A stretch of DNA of 64,000 nt. Origin: Rehmannia glutinosa. Taxonomy: Eukaryota > Streptophyta > Magnoliopsida > Lamiales > Orobanchaceae. A program made the translations under genes and the position numbers. Of this stretch, positions 1-11,212 are shown in pieces. The stretch lies in assembly GCA_016081115.2 (NCBI GenBank), contig CM071931.1, positions 14,454,284 through 14,518,283 of the forward strand, written 5' to 3'. The notes below the pieces were generated by a model. The model saw nothing but the letters and a program-made list of their open reading frames with translations, was not told where the DNA came from and ran no database searches. The first letter of the stretch is position 1, and each line of letters starts with the position of its first letter.

Positions 1-1289
1 ACTACACTTTACCTTGTGTAGTAGATGTTTGGAGACTAGTTGAAGCTCAAAAATTGGAAATTTGGCTCAACTCCAAAAATCTCCTAAGGTCAGCCCCTAT
101 TTCTCAAAAATGAAAAGGGGTGTTAAAATTTTGAAAAAAATAGGAAGAGTAGGAAAGAAGGGGTCTAGTACACAATTCTTACCTTGTAGTCAAATTTTCT
201 CTACTATTTTCTTCTTCAAGCTTGAGGTCCTTCTTCAAAATATTGTCAAGCTCTAACCTTCAAAGTCTTCTAAATGTACCTCCAAAACCAAATTTAAACT
301 TAAGTTAAGAAGGTGGAAGAGATGAACAATGTGATATCCAAAAATGGATTGAAGCTAAAATTTCTTACCTTTTAGTAGTGGTTCGATTTTTTTGATGTAT
401 GAGGAGGAAAATGTTGAATTTTTTTTTCTAAGTATGGAAGAAGAAGTAAGAAGAAGAGTAGAGAGATGTTGGGAGTTTTTAGAGAGAAGGAGGAGAAAGG
501 CTTTGAGTGTTAGAATGTGTTGATGAGAATGAAATGAAAATTTTGTGCAAAAATTGCCATAATGGCCGTGTAGTATGAGAGAGAGGAGAGGAAATTTTGT
601 TCAAATTGTGTCTTGTAATTTGTCTCTTGCATGGAGACAAAAATGCAAGTCAAAGTGTGGGTCAATTTGAATTTGAGAGGAATAAGAAGAATGTTTGTTA
701 AGTGGGAATAAGTTGGGGAAAATAGTAATAAAGAATTGGTGTATAAGATGATGTGTATAATGTTTGAATTAATGATATAATTATACACAAGATGACTAAT
801 ATATGGTGTATGTGTACAAGAGTTGGATGATATTTTTATCCCAAAATCTCCACAATGGCCGTCCATTATGAGGGTAAAATGGTAATTCCATATATATTTT
901 TTTTGTCCCAATTTTGATGATAATAGATGAAATATATCAATCTCCAAAATAATTAGTGATTCCCTTGATCACTTGTAAGTCTCATGATCACTTAATCTAA
1001 ATCAACATCTTAATTCTATAAGGTAAAGTCTCTAAAATAAATAGTCTCTTAAAATTCTAAGGTGAGTAATAAATACAAAAATAGTAATAATGATCAATCA
1101 AGTGATCATAAATGAGGAATAGAATTAATGATGATCATGATCACAAGTAATAAAATAAAATGAAATAAAATACAAAATGTATATATTATTAATAATTACC
1201 CGTCAAAATGACGCGGTAAAATAGTCGATCAAAAGTATAAACAACAATAAGGTTCAACTAATAGCTTCGGAAAAAATCGGGGCTTCACA
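1..1289 (-). repeat. 3' LTR of the left Tekay element (5' portion only)
   Basis: It is nearly identical to 7084-8372, with a few one- to three-base indels. On the minus strand it starts TGTGAAG at 1289. The remaining roughly 2.8 kb lies upstream of base 1. Near identity of the two LTRs argues for a recent insertion. Open frames here on both strands are not conserved as proteins and are not called as genes. Confidence 0.88.
12..368 (-). other. LTR mini-intron-like intervals 1-3 (third one cut by window edge)
   Basis: On the minus strand, interval 1 is 368-270 (99 nt), interval 2 is 182-97 (86 nt), and interval 3 starts at 12 and runs off the window. Each begins after AAG or a similar base triplet with GTAAG or GTAAA. 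Intervals 1 and 2 end in TAG, at AAATAG before GGGCTGACC for interval 2. Positions and lengths match the other LTR copies exactly. Splicing is inferred, not shown. Confidence 0.45.
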
Positions 1290-1303
1290 TCCTCCCCTCC
1301 TTA
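1290..1303 (-). other. Polypurine tract (PPT)
   Basis: The minus-strand purine run AAGGAGGGGAGGA lies immediately before the TGTGAAG that opens the 3' LTR. This is the expected site for plus-strand DNA priming. The second Tekay element has a near-identical tract at 37650-37663. Confidence 0.85.
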
Positions 1304-1592
1304 AAAGAATTTGGTCCCCAAATTCCCTTCAGAATAGTTCGGGATATTGATTCCTTATGTCATCTTCCATTTCCCACGTTGCGTCTTCGTCTCGGTTGTG
1401 GTTTTGCCACACCACTTTAACCATCGGAATTTCTCTCTTACGCAATTGTCGTATCTATTTTGGTCGATGATCCCGATTGGCCTCTCGGTGTAGGATAGAT
1501 TTTCCATTAGAGGAGGAGTATCTCGAGTGATGATATGCTCAGGATCCGGTTGATACTTCTTGATCTCGACACGTGGAATACATCGTGCATTC
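1304..1592 (-). pseudogene. Chromodomain, C-terminal end of Tekay pol (frame-broken)
   Basis: Minus-strand translation in mixed frames matches the C-terminal chromodomain region of the right element (37341-37652). It includes stretches corresponding to IPMVKVVW, NHNRDEDATWE and a terminal LFXREFGDQIL-like tail next to the purine tract. In chromoviruses this domain is thought to guide integration to heterochromatin by reading histone marks. A one- or two-base indel around 1455-1460 breaks the frame relative to the right copy. Identification rests on alignment with the right element and on general knowledge of chromovirus integrases. Confidence 0.7.
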
Positions 1593-2665
1593 CTACATAT
1601 AGTCTGGTAACTCGAGTCCGTAGGCTAACTTCCCGATCCTCTGTAAAATCTTGTAAGGTCCAACATATCTCGGACTCAATTTGCCTCCTTTCTTCGGATT
1701 GATCAATCCTTTCCGTGGTGAGAGTCTAAGAAATACTTCATCACCGACTTCAAATTCCAAATCCTTTCTTCTCTTGTCGCGTAACTCTTTTGGCGACTGC
1801 GAGTGTGCGAATCCGCTCCTTGATCGCTTGACCTTCTCCATGGCCTCCGAACTAAGTCGACCTTTGGAATCGAGGGCGACTTTCGTTTTCTCTTCGGAGT
1901 CCATTGGTCATCAATCTCCCAATGTAGTGGGATCTACATTTTCGCCCATACAATGCCTCATAGGGTGCCATCCCAATCGTGGCTTGATAGCTGTTATTGT
2001 AGGCGAACTCGGCTAATGGTAAGTGCGAATCCCAACTTCCTTGAAAGTCAGTGCGGGCTCGCAACATATCTTCAAGGGTTTGAATTGTTCGCTCGGATAT
2101 CCATCGGTTTGTGGATGTCTTTTTGTCTTTGAAACTTAGTGAGGTACCCGATTCCTCGTGCAAGCACTTCCAAAAACGGAGACAAACCTCGGGTCTCTGT
2201 CGGATACTATATCGACGGGTACTCCATGCAAATCGAATGATTTCTCGGATATAAATGCATGCAAGTTTCGCAAGCTATCGGTTTTCTTGATGGGTAAAAA
2301 GTGTGCGATTTCGTGAGTCGGTCTACAACTACCCGGATAGCGTCCTGGCCTCTTCGGTCCTTGGTAGATCCGTCACTTGTAAGTCCATTGTTATATGTTC
2401 CCATTTCCACTGGAATTCTCAACGGTTGTAGTAAACCGGATGGTCGTTGGTGTTTGCTTTTACTCGTTGACAAGTCAAACATCTCGCAGCGAATTCCGCT
2501 ACCTGGTTCTTGAGGTTTACCCACCAATAACCGTTTCAAATCTTTATACATCTTGTTTCCTCCAGGATGTATAGTGTATTTTGAACGGTGTGCCTCTGTT
2601 AGGATTTTATTCCTAATGCATTCGTCATTTGGTACACACACTCGATTAGGAACCGATAACTCCAT
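1593..2665 (-). pseudogene. Integrase of the left Tekay element (several frameshifts)
   Basis: Three overlapping minus-strand frames together cover an integrase. At 2665-2540 the zinc-binding part shows EAHRSKYTIHPGG, with both histidines, then the frame breaks before the Cys pair. At 2163-1852 the end of the catalytic core shows ISERTIQTLEDML with the catalytic Glu, and then AYNNSYQATIGMAPYEALY. At 1904-1593 the C-terminal part shows RRKDLEFEVGDEVFLRL and the GPY/F motif RYVGPYKILQRIGK. The enzyme would cut and join element DNA to the genome. At least three frame changes make it non-functional as written, but several fall at CG-rich spots where copies of these repeats differ by short indels, so some may be sequence errors. 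Confidence 0.82.
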
Positions 2666-2879
2666 CTTGGTATCGAGAATTCGATCTTTCTCCTTTAAGT
2701 ATCTTCTCCTTGTTTTTGAAGATGTGTATCTTTTTCTTGTGCTTCTTTGATCTCACTCGGTAGATTTGGTGTAAGCTGAAATGTTAGCACATGAAATCGA
2801 GTATTAGTTCTCGTCGATTCCAATTGCTCGGCTCCTTTAATGATTCCCACTCTCGAATCATAAGTGGCTAAGCTCGCGC
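2666..2879 (-). other. RNase H to integrase connection, no separate gene
   Basis: This stretch corresponds to the linker 36064-36292 of the right element. It is eroded and no continuous frame is left. Nothing else is recognised here. Confidence 0.55.
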
Positions 2880-3240
2880 TTTAGAGCGTGCGCTCGACGT
2901 TAGCTTTTAGGGATGGTATTGAATATCAAAGTGATAGTCCTCAATCAACTCCATCCATCTCGTTGCCTCGAGGTTGAGATCTTTCGGGAGAATAGATACT
3001 TCAAGCTCTTATGATCCGTGAAAACCGTGAATGTTGCTCGTAGAGATAGTGTCTCCATTTCTTCAATGCGAAAACTATCATTTGCAATTCCAGTCATGCG
3101 TTGGGTAATTGGCCTCATACGGCTTGAGCTTTCGTGATGCATAAGCGATAACCTTTCCTTCTGCATGAGTCTTGCTCCTAGTCCTTCTTTTGATGCATCA
3201 CTTGTAGACGACAAAGTTTTCTTCCCTTTGGAAGGGCTAA
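2880..3240 (-). pseudogene. Ty3-type RNase H domain of the left element (broken)
   Basis: The minus-strand frame from 3214 begins with SDASKEGLGARLMQKE, carrying the first catalytic Asp region, and ends with FTVFTDHKSLKYLFSRK, carrying the third catalytic Asp. In between the frame slips: the part that reads KLKPYEANYPTHDLEL in the right element is out of frame here. RNase H degrades the RNA strand of the RNA-DNA hybrid during reverse transcription. It lies between RT and integrase, as in Ty3-gypsy pol. As written it is disrupted. Confidence 0.8.
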
Positions 3241-3479
3241 GACTGGAGTCGTAGTAAGTCGTTTCTTGACTCCGGAAACTTGTCTCGCACTTGTCGTTCC
3301 ACTCAAACTTGACTTGCTTGCAGGTTAATCGGTGAGTGGTCCGGCTATCTTAGAGAAGTCTGGATAAATCTTCGATAATATCCGGCTAGTCTAGGAAACT
3401 TCGATTTACATTCTGAGACTCGGGTTGTTTCCATTCAACCACCTGCTCTCTGTACCTTGAAGGATCTCTTTGCAATCCC

Positions 3480-3990
3480 GGTCTAGGATACTATATGTCC
3501 CAAGAATGCGACTTCACTAAGCCAAAATTCGCACTTGCTGAATTTAGCATACGACTTATGCTCTCGTAGTGTCTCTAAAAGCGATTTTGGTGGCGTTAGG
3601 TGCTCTTCTCTAGACTTAGAGTATACAAGTATGTCATCAATGAATATCACTACGAATTGATCCAAATAAGGTTGGAAGACTCGATGCATCGAGGTCCATA
3701 AATGTACATTTGGTGCATTAAATCGAGACCGAAAGGCATTACTACAAACTCGTAGTGTCCATATCGGGTTTGAAATGCGATTTTGGAAATGCCTCCTTCG
3801 CGGATTTTCAGTTGGTAATATCCTTGTTGTAAATCAAACTTGAGTACACCGTTGCTCCTTGAAGTTGATCAAATAGTTCGTCTATCCTCGGGAGGGATAT
3901 TTGTTCTTGATGGTCACACTATTAAGTCCACGATAATCTATACATAGTCTTAATGTGCCATCCTTCTTTTTGACGGAAACAGTTCCACGA
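3480..3990 (-). pseudogene. Reverse transcriptase fragment of the left element
   Basis: Minus-strand translation gives the RT palm. Following a patch matching VTIKN-YPLPRIDDLFDQL, it includes YGHYEFVVMPFGL, then FQPYLDQFVVIFIDDILVYS with the catalytic FIDD box, and then YAKFSKCEFWLSEVAFLGHI. The longest open part is 3689-3483. The N-terminal RT portion starts abruptly near 3990 at a LFPSK-KDG-like patch fused to non-coding leader DNA. Gag, protease and the first part of RT are therefore missing rather than merely frame-shifted. The active-site residues remain, but the frame is interrupted near 3700. Confidence 0.82.
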
Positions 3991-4276
3991 GTGCTCCATC
4001 CGATAAAACAAACTAAAGGCGGATCGGTCAAAGGTAGAGGAGAGATAAGAAAGAATAAGGAAGAACGAGTAAGGAAATCGTCAAAATCAACTAAGTCAAG
4101 ACAAGTATGATTATGAATCTCAAAGCATGCATTCTAACTTAGTTCAAATATCAATAAGACGGTTATATGCCAATTTGAAATCGATTTCACACTTAATTGG
4201 TCAAGTCGCGATCTACCCAAAACAGGCCGAGGGTCTATCATCTGGGTCGGCTCGGTGTAAGTTTCCATCTTACTAG
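3991..4276 (-). other. 5' untranslated leader with gag-protease deletion junction
   Basis: The minus-strand leader from the primer site down to about 3991 aligns with 34389-34665 of the right element: ATGGAAACTTACACCGAG, then GTGTGAAATCGATTTC. The two diverge after a CCGCCTTTAGTTTGTTT-like patch. In this element the leader joins RT sequence at that point; in the right element it joins other non-coding DNA. No gag zinc knuckle or protease DSG-type motif is visible. Confidence 0.6.
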
Positions 4277-4291
4277 CCGAGCTCGATACCA
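4277..4291 (-). other. Primer-binding site, tRNA-iMet-like
   Basis: The minus strand reads TGGTATCGAGCTCGG, close to the plant iMet primer site TGGTATCAGAGC with one base missing. It lies 8 nt inside the 5' LTR boundary at 4300. Confidence 0.78.
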
Positions 4292-4920
4292 CTCTTCTTT
4301 GTCGCCCCAAAGCGGGACGCGACGAGCGATTCACAACTTAAATACAAATGGCTGCTATGATCTAGACAATACCAATGAGAACCCGATAAAGCGATTCTAA
4401 ATAGCAAATAGCGCGGAAATAAATAACGGATACAAGTTATCACTTAAAGTCTACATCCCATCACCGAATTACAATCCGAAATTCAACAAGGTAGTAACTT
4501 AACGTCAAAGGGTCATACGCCCCTCAATTACAAACCCGAATTGATTAGGATACAAAAGTCCAACAACAACATAATAAGAAAAGAGTCCGATCAACAACAA
4601 GATACGAAGAAATCCAACAAGCGTAGTACAAGGTCTCAATCGAGGCGGTTCAAAGCATCCCCAGCGAAATCCTCATCTAAGGTTAGAAAACGGCGGGGGA
4701 TGAGACAAAAATCTCGATGGATGGGGTGATGGGTAATGCGAGTGTGGCGTAATAGTTAATGTGAGAAAACGATTATACTGAAAAAGCATGAGTATGATGC
4801 ATGGTTTCACACACATGATTCTAAGCGTCATGATAAATTATTTAAATAATAATTTTTTATGCGATTTAAGAAAACGATTCATGGTCACACAGGCACTATG
4901 TGATACAAGTCAAGACGGTA

Positions 4921-5040
4921 GGATTGCGTGCGGAAGTGTAACGCCAATCTATGCAAGGCAATTAATGGTTGCGTGCGGACTTGTAGCGCCAACCAATGCA
5001 AAGCGGTAGCGGTTGCGTGCGGGAATGTAACGCCAACCAA
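4921..5040 (-). repeat. Three tandem ~45 bp repeats in LTR
   Basis: The core TTGGCGYTACA followed by CGCACGCAAYC recurs three times at 45-47 bp spacing, read on the minus strand. The same array occurs in the other Tekay LTRs; the 50080 LTR has two copies. Confidence 0.75.
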
Positions 5041-6997
5041 AGCGGGACGATAACTCGGAATCGTGTGGATCGGACAGCGATTCCTTCGTTCTACCTTGTA
5101 ACTCCCGGTCAAGTATGGTCCAAGACCAGCACCTTATCGCTCCGTAGGCAAAGACAAAATCCCGAAGAGAGTGGCGAGGCTCGGATCTGTCATAATCATG
5201 ATTATACCTCGGTCTTTCGACCACTTCCCTTGGACAAACTCCGTCCCTCGATTTGCGGGATTAGGGCGATGGGGCGGAAGAGTGGAATAGCGATCAGCTG
5301 CCGGTTCCATCCCCGACGTATCCATTCCGATTTGTGAGCTCGACACACCAAGTTGACTCGGCGGAAAGTAATTACAATTACAGCGATCAACCAGGCGATC
5401 AGTATTATTGATTTGGGAAGCGATTTAGGAAATATTTTAAAAATGCGAGTGGCAATTATGGCATTGGTGGAGTTTTTGGATGAAGATGATTATCGGAAGG
5501 ATAAACAACCTTTGATATCTTGAAAGATTGGGTGGAACATAAGTCCCGTTATAGAATCGATTAGCAAGGCGGGAAGTCGCTCGCGATCGGGTATTGTCGG
5601 TCAAATTGATCGATAAGTTAGGGGTTTTTGGGAAAGTAAAATATTTAAATTAAATCTCAATTTCAGAGAGTCCAGGGCTATTTTAGTAAAAGAGAAAATA
5701 ATTTGAGTTAGGTCCTTTATAAAGGAAAAATTGTAATTTAGCCCCGTTTTGTAAAACCAACACTTTTGGGGTTAAAAATTGAATAAATAAATATCCCGAC
5801 CTTGAAAAATTATGAGGTCAGTTCCTAAATTCTCCAAATTGTCCAGAGATTCAGGTTTTAAAGTTTTATGGTCGAGTTTTTATAAAAATCTCATATTGGC
5901 CCCAAATTTGTAAAAATTGCCAATTCGGACCTTAAGTTTTAAAAATCGGAACTCACAAACCGGAAGGATTTTAATGTGGTTCCAGTTGGAAAATGTCACT
6001 AAGGTTAGTAGGATATTGGGACAAAAGCAGTTTTTAGAAACAATATGTGTAGGTCCTTTAACTTTTGAAAATATCATTTTTGTCCCATTTTAAAATAATT
6101 GCCTTTAAGGCTTTTAGGGGTCCAATTACTATGAAATTTGAACCTTGGGTCCAAAATACAATTAAGTTATAGTTAAGTTAGTATTTCCAGGTGCATGGGC
6201 TGCATAAGTCCTGGAAATTTCATTTGGGTCCTCAAGTTTAATATTTTCACATTAGTCCCTCATTTTTAGTAAAATTGTTTTCCAAGCCCTAACCACTTGG
6301 ATTTTTGGAATACTTTTAAAATATGGGATTCCCAGTAACTTAAAAGTAAAAATTTCAATTTATAAAGTTTAGGTCTGGTACAGTTTTCAAAATTGCAAAG
6401 TAGCCCTTAAACTTTCAAAATTTTACAATCTAGTCCTTGGGCTTTTAAAGGTTGATTTTATTTATCTTAAAACTCTTAAAACATTATTAAAATGTCCAAA
6501 AGTCATTTTTGAACCTGAGTACAGTCCCAAATTTCGAAATTTGCAGAGGGGTCCTTTAACTTTTATTTTCTTGCAATTTAGTCCACCAACTTTCCATTTT
6601 TGCATTTTTAAGTCCAAAATTGAAATTTAATCAATTATGCTCGACTTTTCCAGGTTATAAGTCATCCAAAACATAGATTTTAAATATCATACACATGCAT
6701 GTCCAATACATACAATAATTCATCAATTAAAGCATTAAAGTGTACATGCATGCACCTAAAATTCAATAAATAGTAATTTTAAGCAACTCTTGAGAATTTT
6801 TTTTTTGATTTGATATATAAAATTGACATGCAATACATAGATTATATATGTCTCAAGGCTCATGATCAAATTTTCTACATGCATTTTAATAAAACACCTA
6901 AAAGTTGGAAAAATAATTTTCCACCCACCTTAATTTTGGAAATTGTGAAATAAAGGATAATTTCACAATTTTTGGATGAGGCTTCTTAGGTCAGCCC

Positions 6998-7451
6998 CTA
7001 AGTCAAGAAAATATCAAAATTTGGAGTTAGAAAAATGAGAGAAAAATTAAGGAGAAAAAGAAGGAATTAAGAAAATGAAAAGGACTACACTTTACCTTGT
7101 GTAGTAGATGTTTGGAGACTAGTTGAAGCTCAAAATTGGAAATTTGGCTCAACTCCAAAAAATCTCCTAAGGTCAGCCCCTATTTCTCAAAAATGAAAAG
7201 GGGTGTTAAAATTTTGAAAAAAATAGGAAGAGTAGGAAAGAAGGGGTCTAGTACACAATTCTTACCTTGTAGTCAAATTTTCTCTACTATTTTCTTCTTC
7301 AAGCTTGAGGTCCTTCTTCAAAATATTGTCAAGCTCTAACCTTCAAAGTCTTCTAAATGTACCTCCAAAACCAAATTTAAACTTAAGTTAAGAAGGTGGA
7401 AGAGATGAACAATGTGATATCCAAAAATGGATTGAAGCTAAAATTTCTTAC
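6998..7451 (-). other. LTR mini-intron-like array, three intervals
   Basis: On the minus strand, interval 1 is 7451-7353 (99 nt), interval 2 is 7265-7180 (86 nt) and interval 3 is 7095-6998 (98 nt). Donors are GTAAG, GTAAG and GTAAA, the last two after CAAG. Acceptors are CATTTAG, GAAATAG and GACTTAG. The segments between them are purine-rich, with GAAGAAG. A further donor-like AAG|GTGGGT lies at 6928. Function is inferred. Confidence 0.5.
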
Positions 7452-8587
7452 CTTTTAGTATAGTGGTTCGATTTTTTTTGATGTATGAGGAGGAAAATGT
7501 TGAATTTTTTTTTTCTAAGTATGGAAGAAGAAAGTAAGAAGAAGAGTAGAGAGATGTTGGGAGTTTTTAGAGAGAAGGAGGAGAAGGCTTTGAGTATTAG
7601 AATGTGTTGATGAGAATGAAATGAAAATTTTGTGCAAAAATTGCCATAATGGCCGTGTAGTATGAGAGAGAGGGAGAGGAAATTTTGATCAAATTGTGTC
7701 TTGTAATTTGTCTCTTGCATGGAGACAAAAATGCAAGTCAAAGTGTGGGTCAATTTGAATTTGAGAGGAATAAGAAGAATGTTTGTTAAGTGGGAATAAG
7801 TTGGGGAAAATAGTAATAAAGAATTGGTGTATAAGATGATGTGTATAATGTTTGAATTAATGATATAATTATACACAAGATGACTAATATATGGTGTATG
7901 TGTACAAGAGTTGGATGATATTTTTATCCCAAAATCTCCACAATGGCCGTCCATTATGAGGGTAAAATGGTAATTCCATATATATTTTTTTGTCCCAATT
8001 TTGATGATAATAGATGAAATATATCAATCTCCAAAATAATTAGTGATTCCCTTGATCACTTGTAAGTCTCATGATCACTTAATCTAAATCAACATCTTAA
8101 TTCTATAAGGTAAAGTCTCTAAAATAAATATTCTCTTAAAATTCTAAGGTGAGTAATAAATACAAAAATAGTAATAATGATCAATCAAGTGATCATAAAT
8201 GAGAATAAATTAATGATGATCATGATCACAAGTAATAAAATAAAATGAAATAAAATACAAAATGTATATATTATTAATAATTACCCGTCAAAATGACGCG
8301 GTAAAATAGTCGATCAAAAGTATAAACAACAATAAGGTTCAACTAATAGCTTGGAAAAAATCGGGGCTTCACGGCTTCATCATTAAACAAATATTAAATT
8401 ATATTCTTTGCCTATTGTATGTTGCTATTTTGGAATTATTATAAAGTTGTGAGAATTTATAAAACTATTAAAAAAATGCACATATCACAAGACAAAACAG
8501 ATGCCTCACAAATATACATTCTTGCATAGCATGGATAAAAGACTAGTATTAAATTATTGGATGTAATTGATTGTGATGAGGTCCATA

Positions 8588-9245
8588 TAGGGGTGGCCAA
8601 ATGAAATCAAAATCGAGTTTCAAACAAAAACCAAGAATGTTGACCGAGTTAATAGTTCCAAAACCAGAATCGGAACCGTGAAGATCGGTTCAGTTCCTTG
8701 GTCTCAAAAATCGTGAAATTGGTGGTTAAGTTGGTGGAACTATAGTGGAACGGCATGTAAAGCTGTTGGTTCCAAAGTTAAAACCAACGTTTTTTATTTT
8801 TCATTTAGTAAAAATATGTTAGAAGAAATGTTAAATATTTGTTATAATATTTTAAATCAAATGTTATAAGCATACTACGGAACTTTGATTCCTCAATACT
8901 CGATAATATATATAGATAATTCAATACTATTATTAATATTTAAGTACAAAATTTAATTAAATATTAAGTATTAGTCTTTTTCTTCTTCCTTTCCCTTTTT
9001 TTTTCTCAGAATCGAAATTGAAAAATCACTTTAAAAAATTAAAAAATTATCAAAAGATAAACAAGCGGTTTTGTTAAAAAAGGCTTAAGGAACTATGGAG
9101 AAACCAGGTTCCAAACCAAAAGCTGGGAACCGTCGATTCGATTTTGGAACCAAAATCATGAGGCAACGATTCGGTTTCAATTTCTCTAGAATGATGAACT
9201 AGAACCAGCAATTTTAGAACCGAAATCTGAATCGTGGCCACTCTA
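8588..9245 (+). mobile_element. Non-autonomous hAT element, unit 1 copy
   Basis: Termini TAGGGGTGGCC and GGCCACTC(C)TA are inverted repeats, flanked by GGTCCATA at 8580-8587 and GTCCATA at 9246. The interior is AT-rich and full of GGTTCC / GGAACC motifs; no transposase is encoded. Three other copies lie at the same place in units 2-4, so it was present before the tandem duplication. Confidence 0.8.
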
Positions 9246-9371
9246 GTCCATATTGAAAATTTAATTTGGAATTATAATTTATGTGGATGCATGGGCGGTA
9301 AGAATGAGTCTCAATTATGTAATATAATGTTAAAATTGAGTATGTGGTGATTATAGTGTGTCCCATTGATT

Positions 9372-10031
9372 GAAGGGCTAGTCTCATGTCGGGCGGTCTA
9401 ATGGGTCTAATTTGTTAGACGGATCAAATATTCAATCGTCATCCCACCAATGACCCGCATAAGTAGCAATACCACATCCGCTAGCCACCGCTAATACATT
9501 TTAGGGGAGTTGCTAATTCATTTTAGGAGGACTACTAAAACTTTTCGGAGGGAAAACTAATTTTTTTGGGGTGCTACCAAATATTTTTCAGGATGACTAT
9601 TGATACTTTTTGGGGTAGAACTAATACTTTCATGAGGAACTACTAGTACTTTTTATGAGGAAAATTATTACTTTTCAAGAGGATAATACTAAAATACATT
9701 TAATCGGAAAACATAATACTTTTATATAAGACTACTAATATATTTTAGTAGGAATACTAATACTCTTGAGGGAAAATTAAATATTTTTCTAGAAGATTCT
9801 TGAAAAAAACTGTTCAATGATTACTAATACATTTCATCGTTACTACTAATACTTTTATATTCAAGGGAACTACTAATACTTTTTCGTGGAACTACTAATA
9901 CTTTTTGGAAGTACTATCTCGAGAATATTACAAACATGCCACCGGTGCATGAAATTACGAAAAAACTCGGGTCGGGTTGTATTCGTCTAACAGTAAAAAT
10001 ATCATTAGGCGAGTCGATAGTAGTTTTTGTG
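9372..10031 (+). mobile_element. MITE-like 660 bp segment with ACTAATACTTTT repeats, unit 1
   Basis: It is bounded by direct TTGATT at 9366-9371 and 10032-10037, and is missing from a paralogous stretch at 48925-48960. Near each end it carries TTGTTAGACGG and GTCTAACAG. These resemble, with C-to-A or C-to-T changes, the GTCTCAC-type hairpin ends of a MITE group common in asterids; that link is from memory. Interior 9490-9912 is a degenerate tandem repeat of about 22 bp. No coding potential. Confidence 0.5.
9490..9912 (+). repeat. Degenerate ~22 bp tandem repeat (ACTAATACTTTT core), unit 1
   Basis: About 18 imperfect copies of GAGGAACTACTAATACTTTT-like units; the spacing varies by a few bases. 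Confidence 0.75.
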
Positions 10032-11143
10032 TTGATTAAATATATGTTTTATAATTTAATAATTTATTATATAGGTATGAGAATTGGGAATAATATATGA
10101 TTGAGATTAGAAATCCGAGGAAGTTGAATTTGGAAACAAATTTCTATTTTTCTTGTAGTGTATAGATACTTTGAGAGATCCTTGGTAGAGCCCACGTGAA
10201 ATTAGGAAACAAATTCAACCCTGAGACGAGAATACATGATCGTGTATTTAGGTTGTGTGTTTGGTTTTGCTCTCTATTTTTAGCTCGAACATTTCACACG
10301 ATTGTGTACTTTTACACGGGTGGACCGTGTACTTTGCCTCGAAGGTCTTCCTCAAACAAGTCGCACGAGCGTGTAAAATGACACGGGGACATAATACACG
10401 ACCTTGTGATAATACATGGGCGGACCGTGTGTTTTGTATTTCATCGTTTTTCTTCGTGTATTTGATTGTCTCTTGACATTCCGCATTTTTGTCGGGTCAT
10501 CCTTCCGACATCTTTTCCTACTAGTAAGGTGGACGTGTGTTGCACGTGAACCAAATAATTTTATTAATTTAACTCAAATTAAATCTATAATAGGAATCAA
10601 TTTTTATTATATTTTTGTATTTATAATAAAGGAATCAATCTTAAGAGAAAGTTTGCAAAAACTAAATTTAAACTTATTTGTCGCGCGGTGAAATATGGTT
10701 AAGACATTTTGTACTAAAAAATATGATACTTAAATGATATTATCGCTCAACAAAGTACAACGGATATTAAAAACCTTTGAGTAATCTATATAAAAATTTA
10801 AGAAGTATATATTCAAGACGAGTTTTAAATTAATGCATCTTGTTTATTTTTGAGTGTCTACTTCTTCTTCATACTTAGCTTTGAGATTTTTTGAAATTTG
10901 TTTTTAATGCACTTTTAGCCCATGCATTATTGGTTGACGTATGTATATATATTTTTACTCAATTTTCTAATGTGTGTTATTGTTTAAATCGGTTTGACTA
11001 CAAGATTGATTTTTCATTCATTACATGTGCCACTTTTATTAAGAACGATGAGAAAGTAAAATTCTATTTTACATTTAGAAACTTAGCTCCCATACATATT
11101 TTGATTCATGTTCTTTTTTATATTTAAGTACACATCTTAGGAG
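10032..11143 (+). other. Non-coding unit 1 segment, palindrome-rich then AT-rich
   Basis: CTATTTTTCTTGTAGTG at about 10145-10161 resembles the right end of a CACTA transposon. Between 10231 and 10440 several imperfect palindromes of the form ACACGATCGTGT and ACACG...CCGTGT occur, with a G-box-like GCACGTGA near 10543. The rest is AT-rich. Open frames here differ between the four units by frameshifts and are not genes. Confidence 0.6.
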
Positions 11144-11212
11144 GGTGGGATGATGGGAATCAAATCCCACACCTCCATTTGTGATGGAAGTATTTACCAC
11201 TCGACCATTATC
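11144..11212 (-). repeat. tRNA-like SINE head or tRNA relic, unit 1
   Basis: The minus strand has TGGTCGAGTGG (11207-11197), a perfect fit to the Pol III A box TRGYNNARNGG. It then has a hairpin around an anticodon-like loop, and a T-arm-like TGGGA...TCCCA stem with GATTTGATTCC as a weak B box. Copies occur in all four units. It could be a SINE 5' end or a decayed tRNA. Confidence 0.4.

Larger units (their letters stand above)
1..8372 (-). mobile_element. Tekay/Del-type Ty3-gypsy LTR retrotransposon, minus strand, cut by window edge
   Basis: Two copies of one long repeat lie at 1-1289 and 7084-8372. The right one extends down to 4300, so the LTR is about 4.07 kb and the left copy is truncated by the window start. 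Read on the minus strand the LTR begins TGTGAAGCCCCGA and ends near GGGGCGACA. A primer site follows the right LTR and a purine tract precedes the left one. The 3.0 kb interior holds RT, RNase H, integrase and a chromodomain in that order, which is the Ty3-gypsy order; the chromodomain and iMet-type primer site point to the Tekay/Del chromoviruses. No gag or protease region is present. It inserted into tandem unit 1 near 8373. The target duplication cannot be seen because the far end is outside the window. Confidence 0.88.
4300..8372 (-). repeat. 5' LTR of the left Tekay element, complete, 4.07 kb
   Basis: It runs on the minus strand from TGTGAAGCCCCGA (terminal A altered at 8372) to GGGGCGACA at 4300. 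The length equals the solo LTR at 29821-45247 once the nested element is removed. It carries the mini-intron-like array near the promoter-proximal end, a long AT-rich stretch with recurring GGGACC-type motifs, and a CG-rich distal 1.2 kb. No conserved protein frame was found. Confidence 0.88.

Noticed and set aside
62..256. Short Lys-rich plus-strand frame, repeated at 7136-7339
   Set aside because: It lies antisense within the LTR mini-intron-like region and occurs twice only because the LTRs are twins.
510..947. 145-codon minus-strand frame in the LTR, similar to frames at 7448-7954, 30690-31106 and 38006-38416
   Set aside because: They are parts of one LTR region. Resemblance follows the DNA identity, the frames break in sister copies, composition is low-complexity, and no domain is seen.
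4996..5337. 113-codon frame and antisense partners in the CG-rich LTR end, also near 40674, 44357 and 52943
   Set aside because: CG-rich DNA lowers stop frequency; frames are on both strands and shift between copies, with no domain.
9490..9912. CRISPR-like array
   Set aside because: Repeats are degenerate, without uniform spacers, and the genome is a plant's.
10255..10691. Plus-strand frames of 73-91 codons around the CGTG palindromes, with look-alikes at 15767, 29148, 29305 and 61818
   Set aside because: Start, length and frame differ between the four units through indels; no conserved protein.
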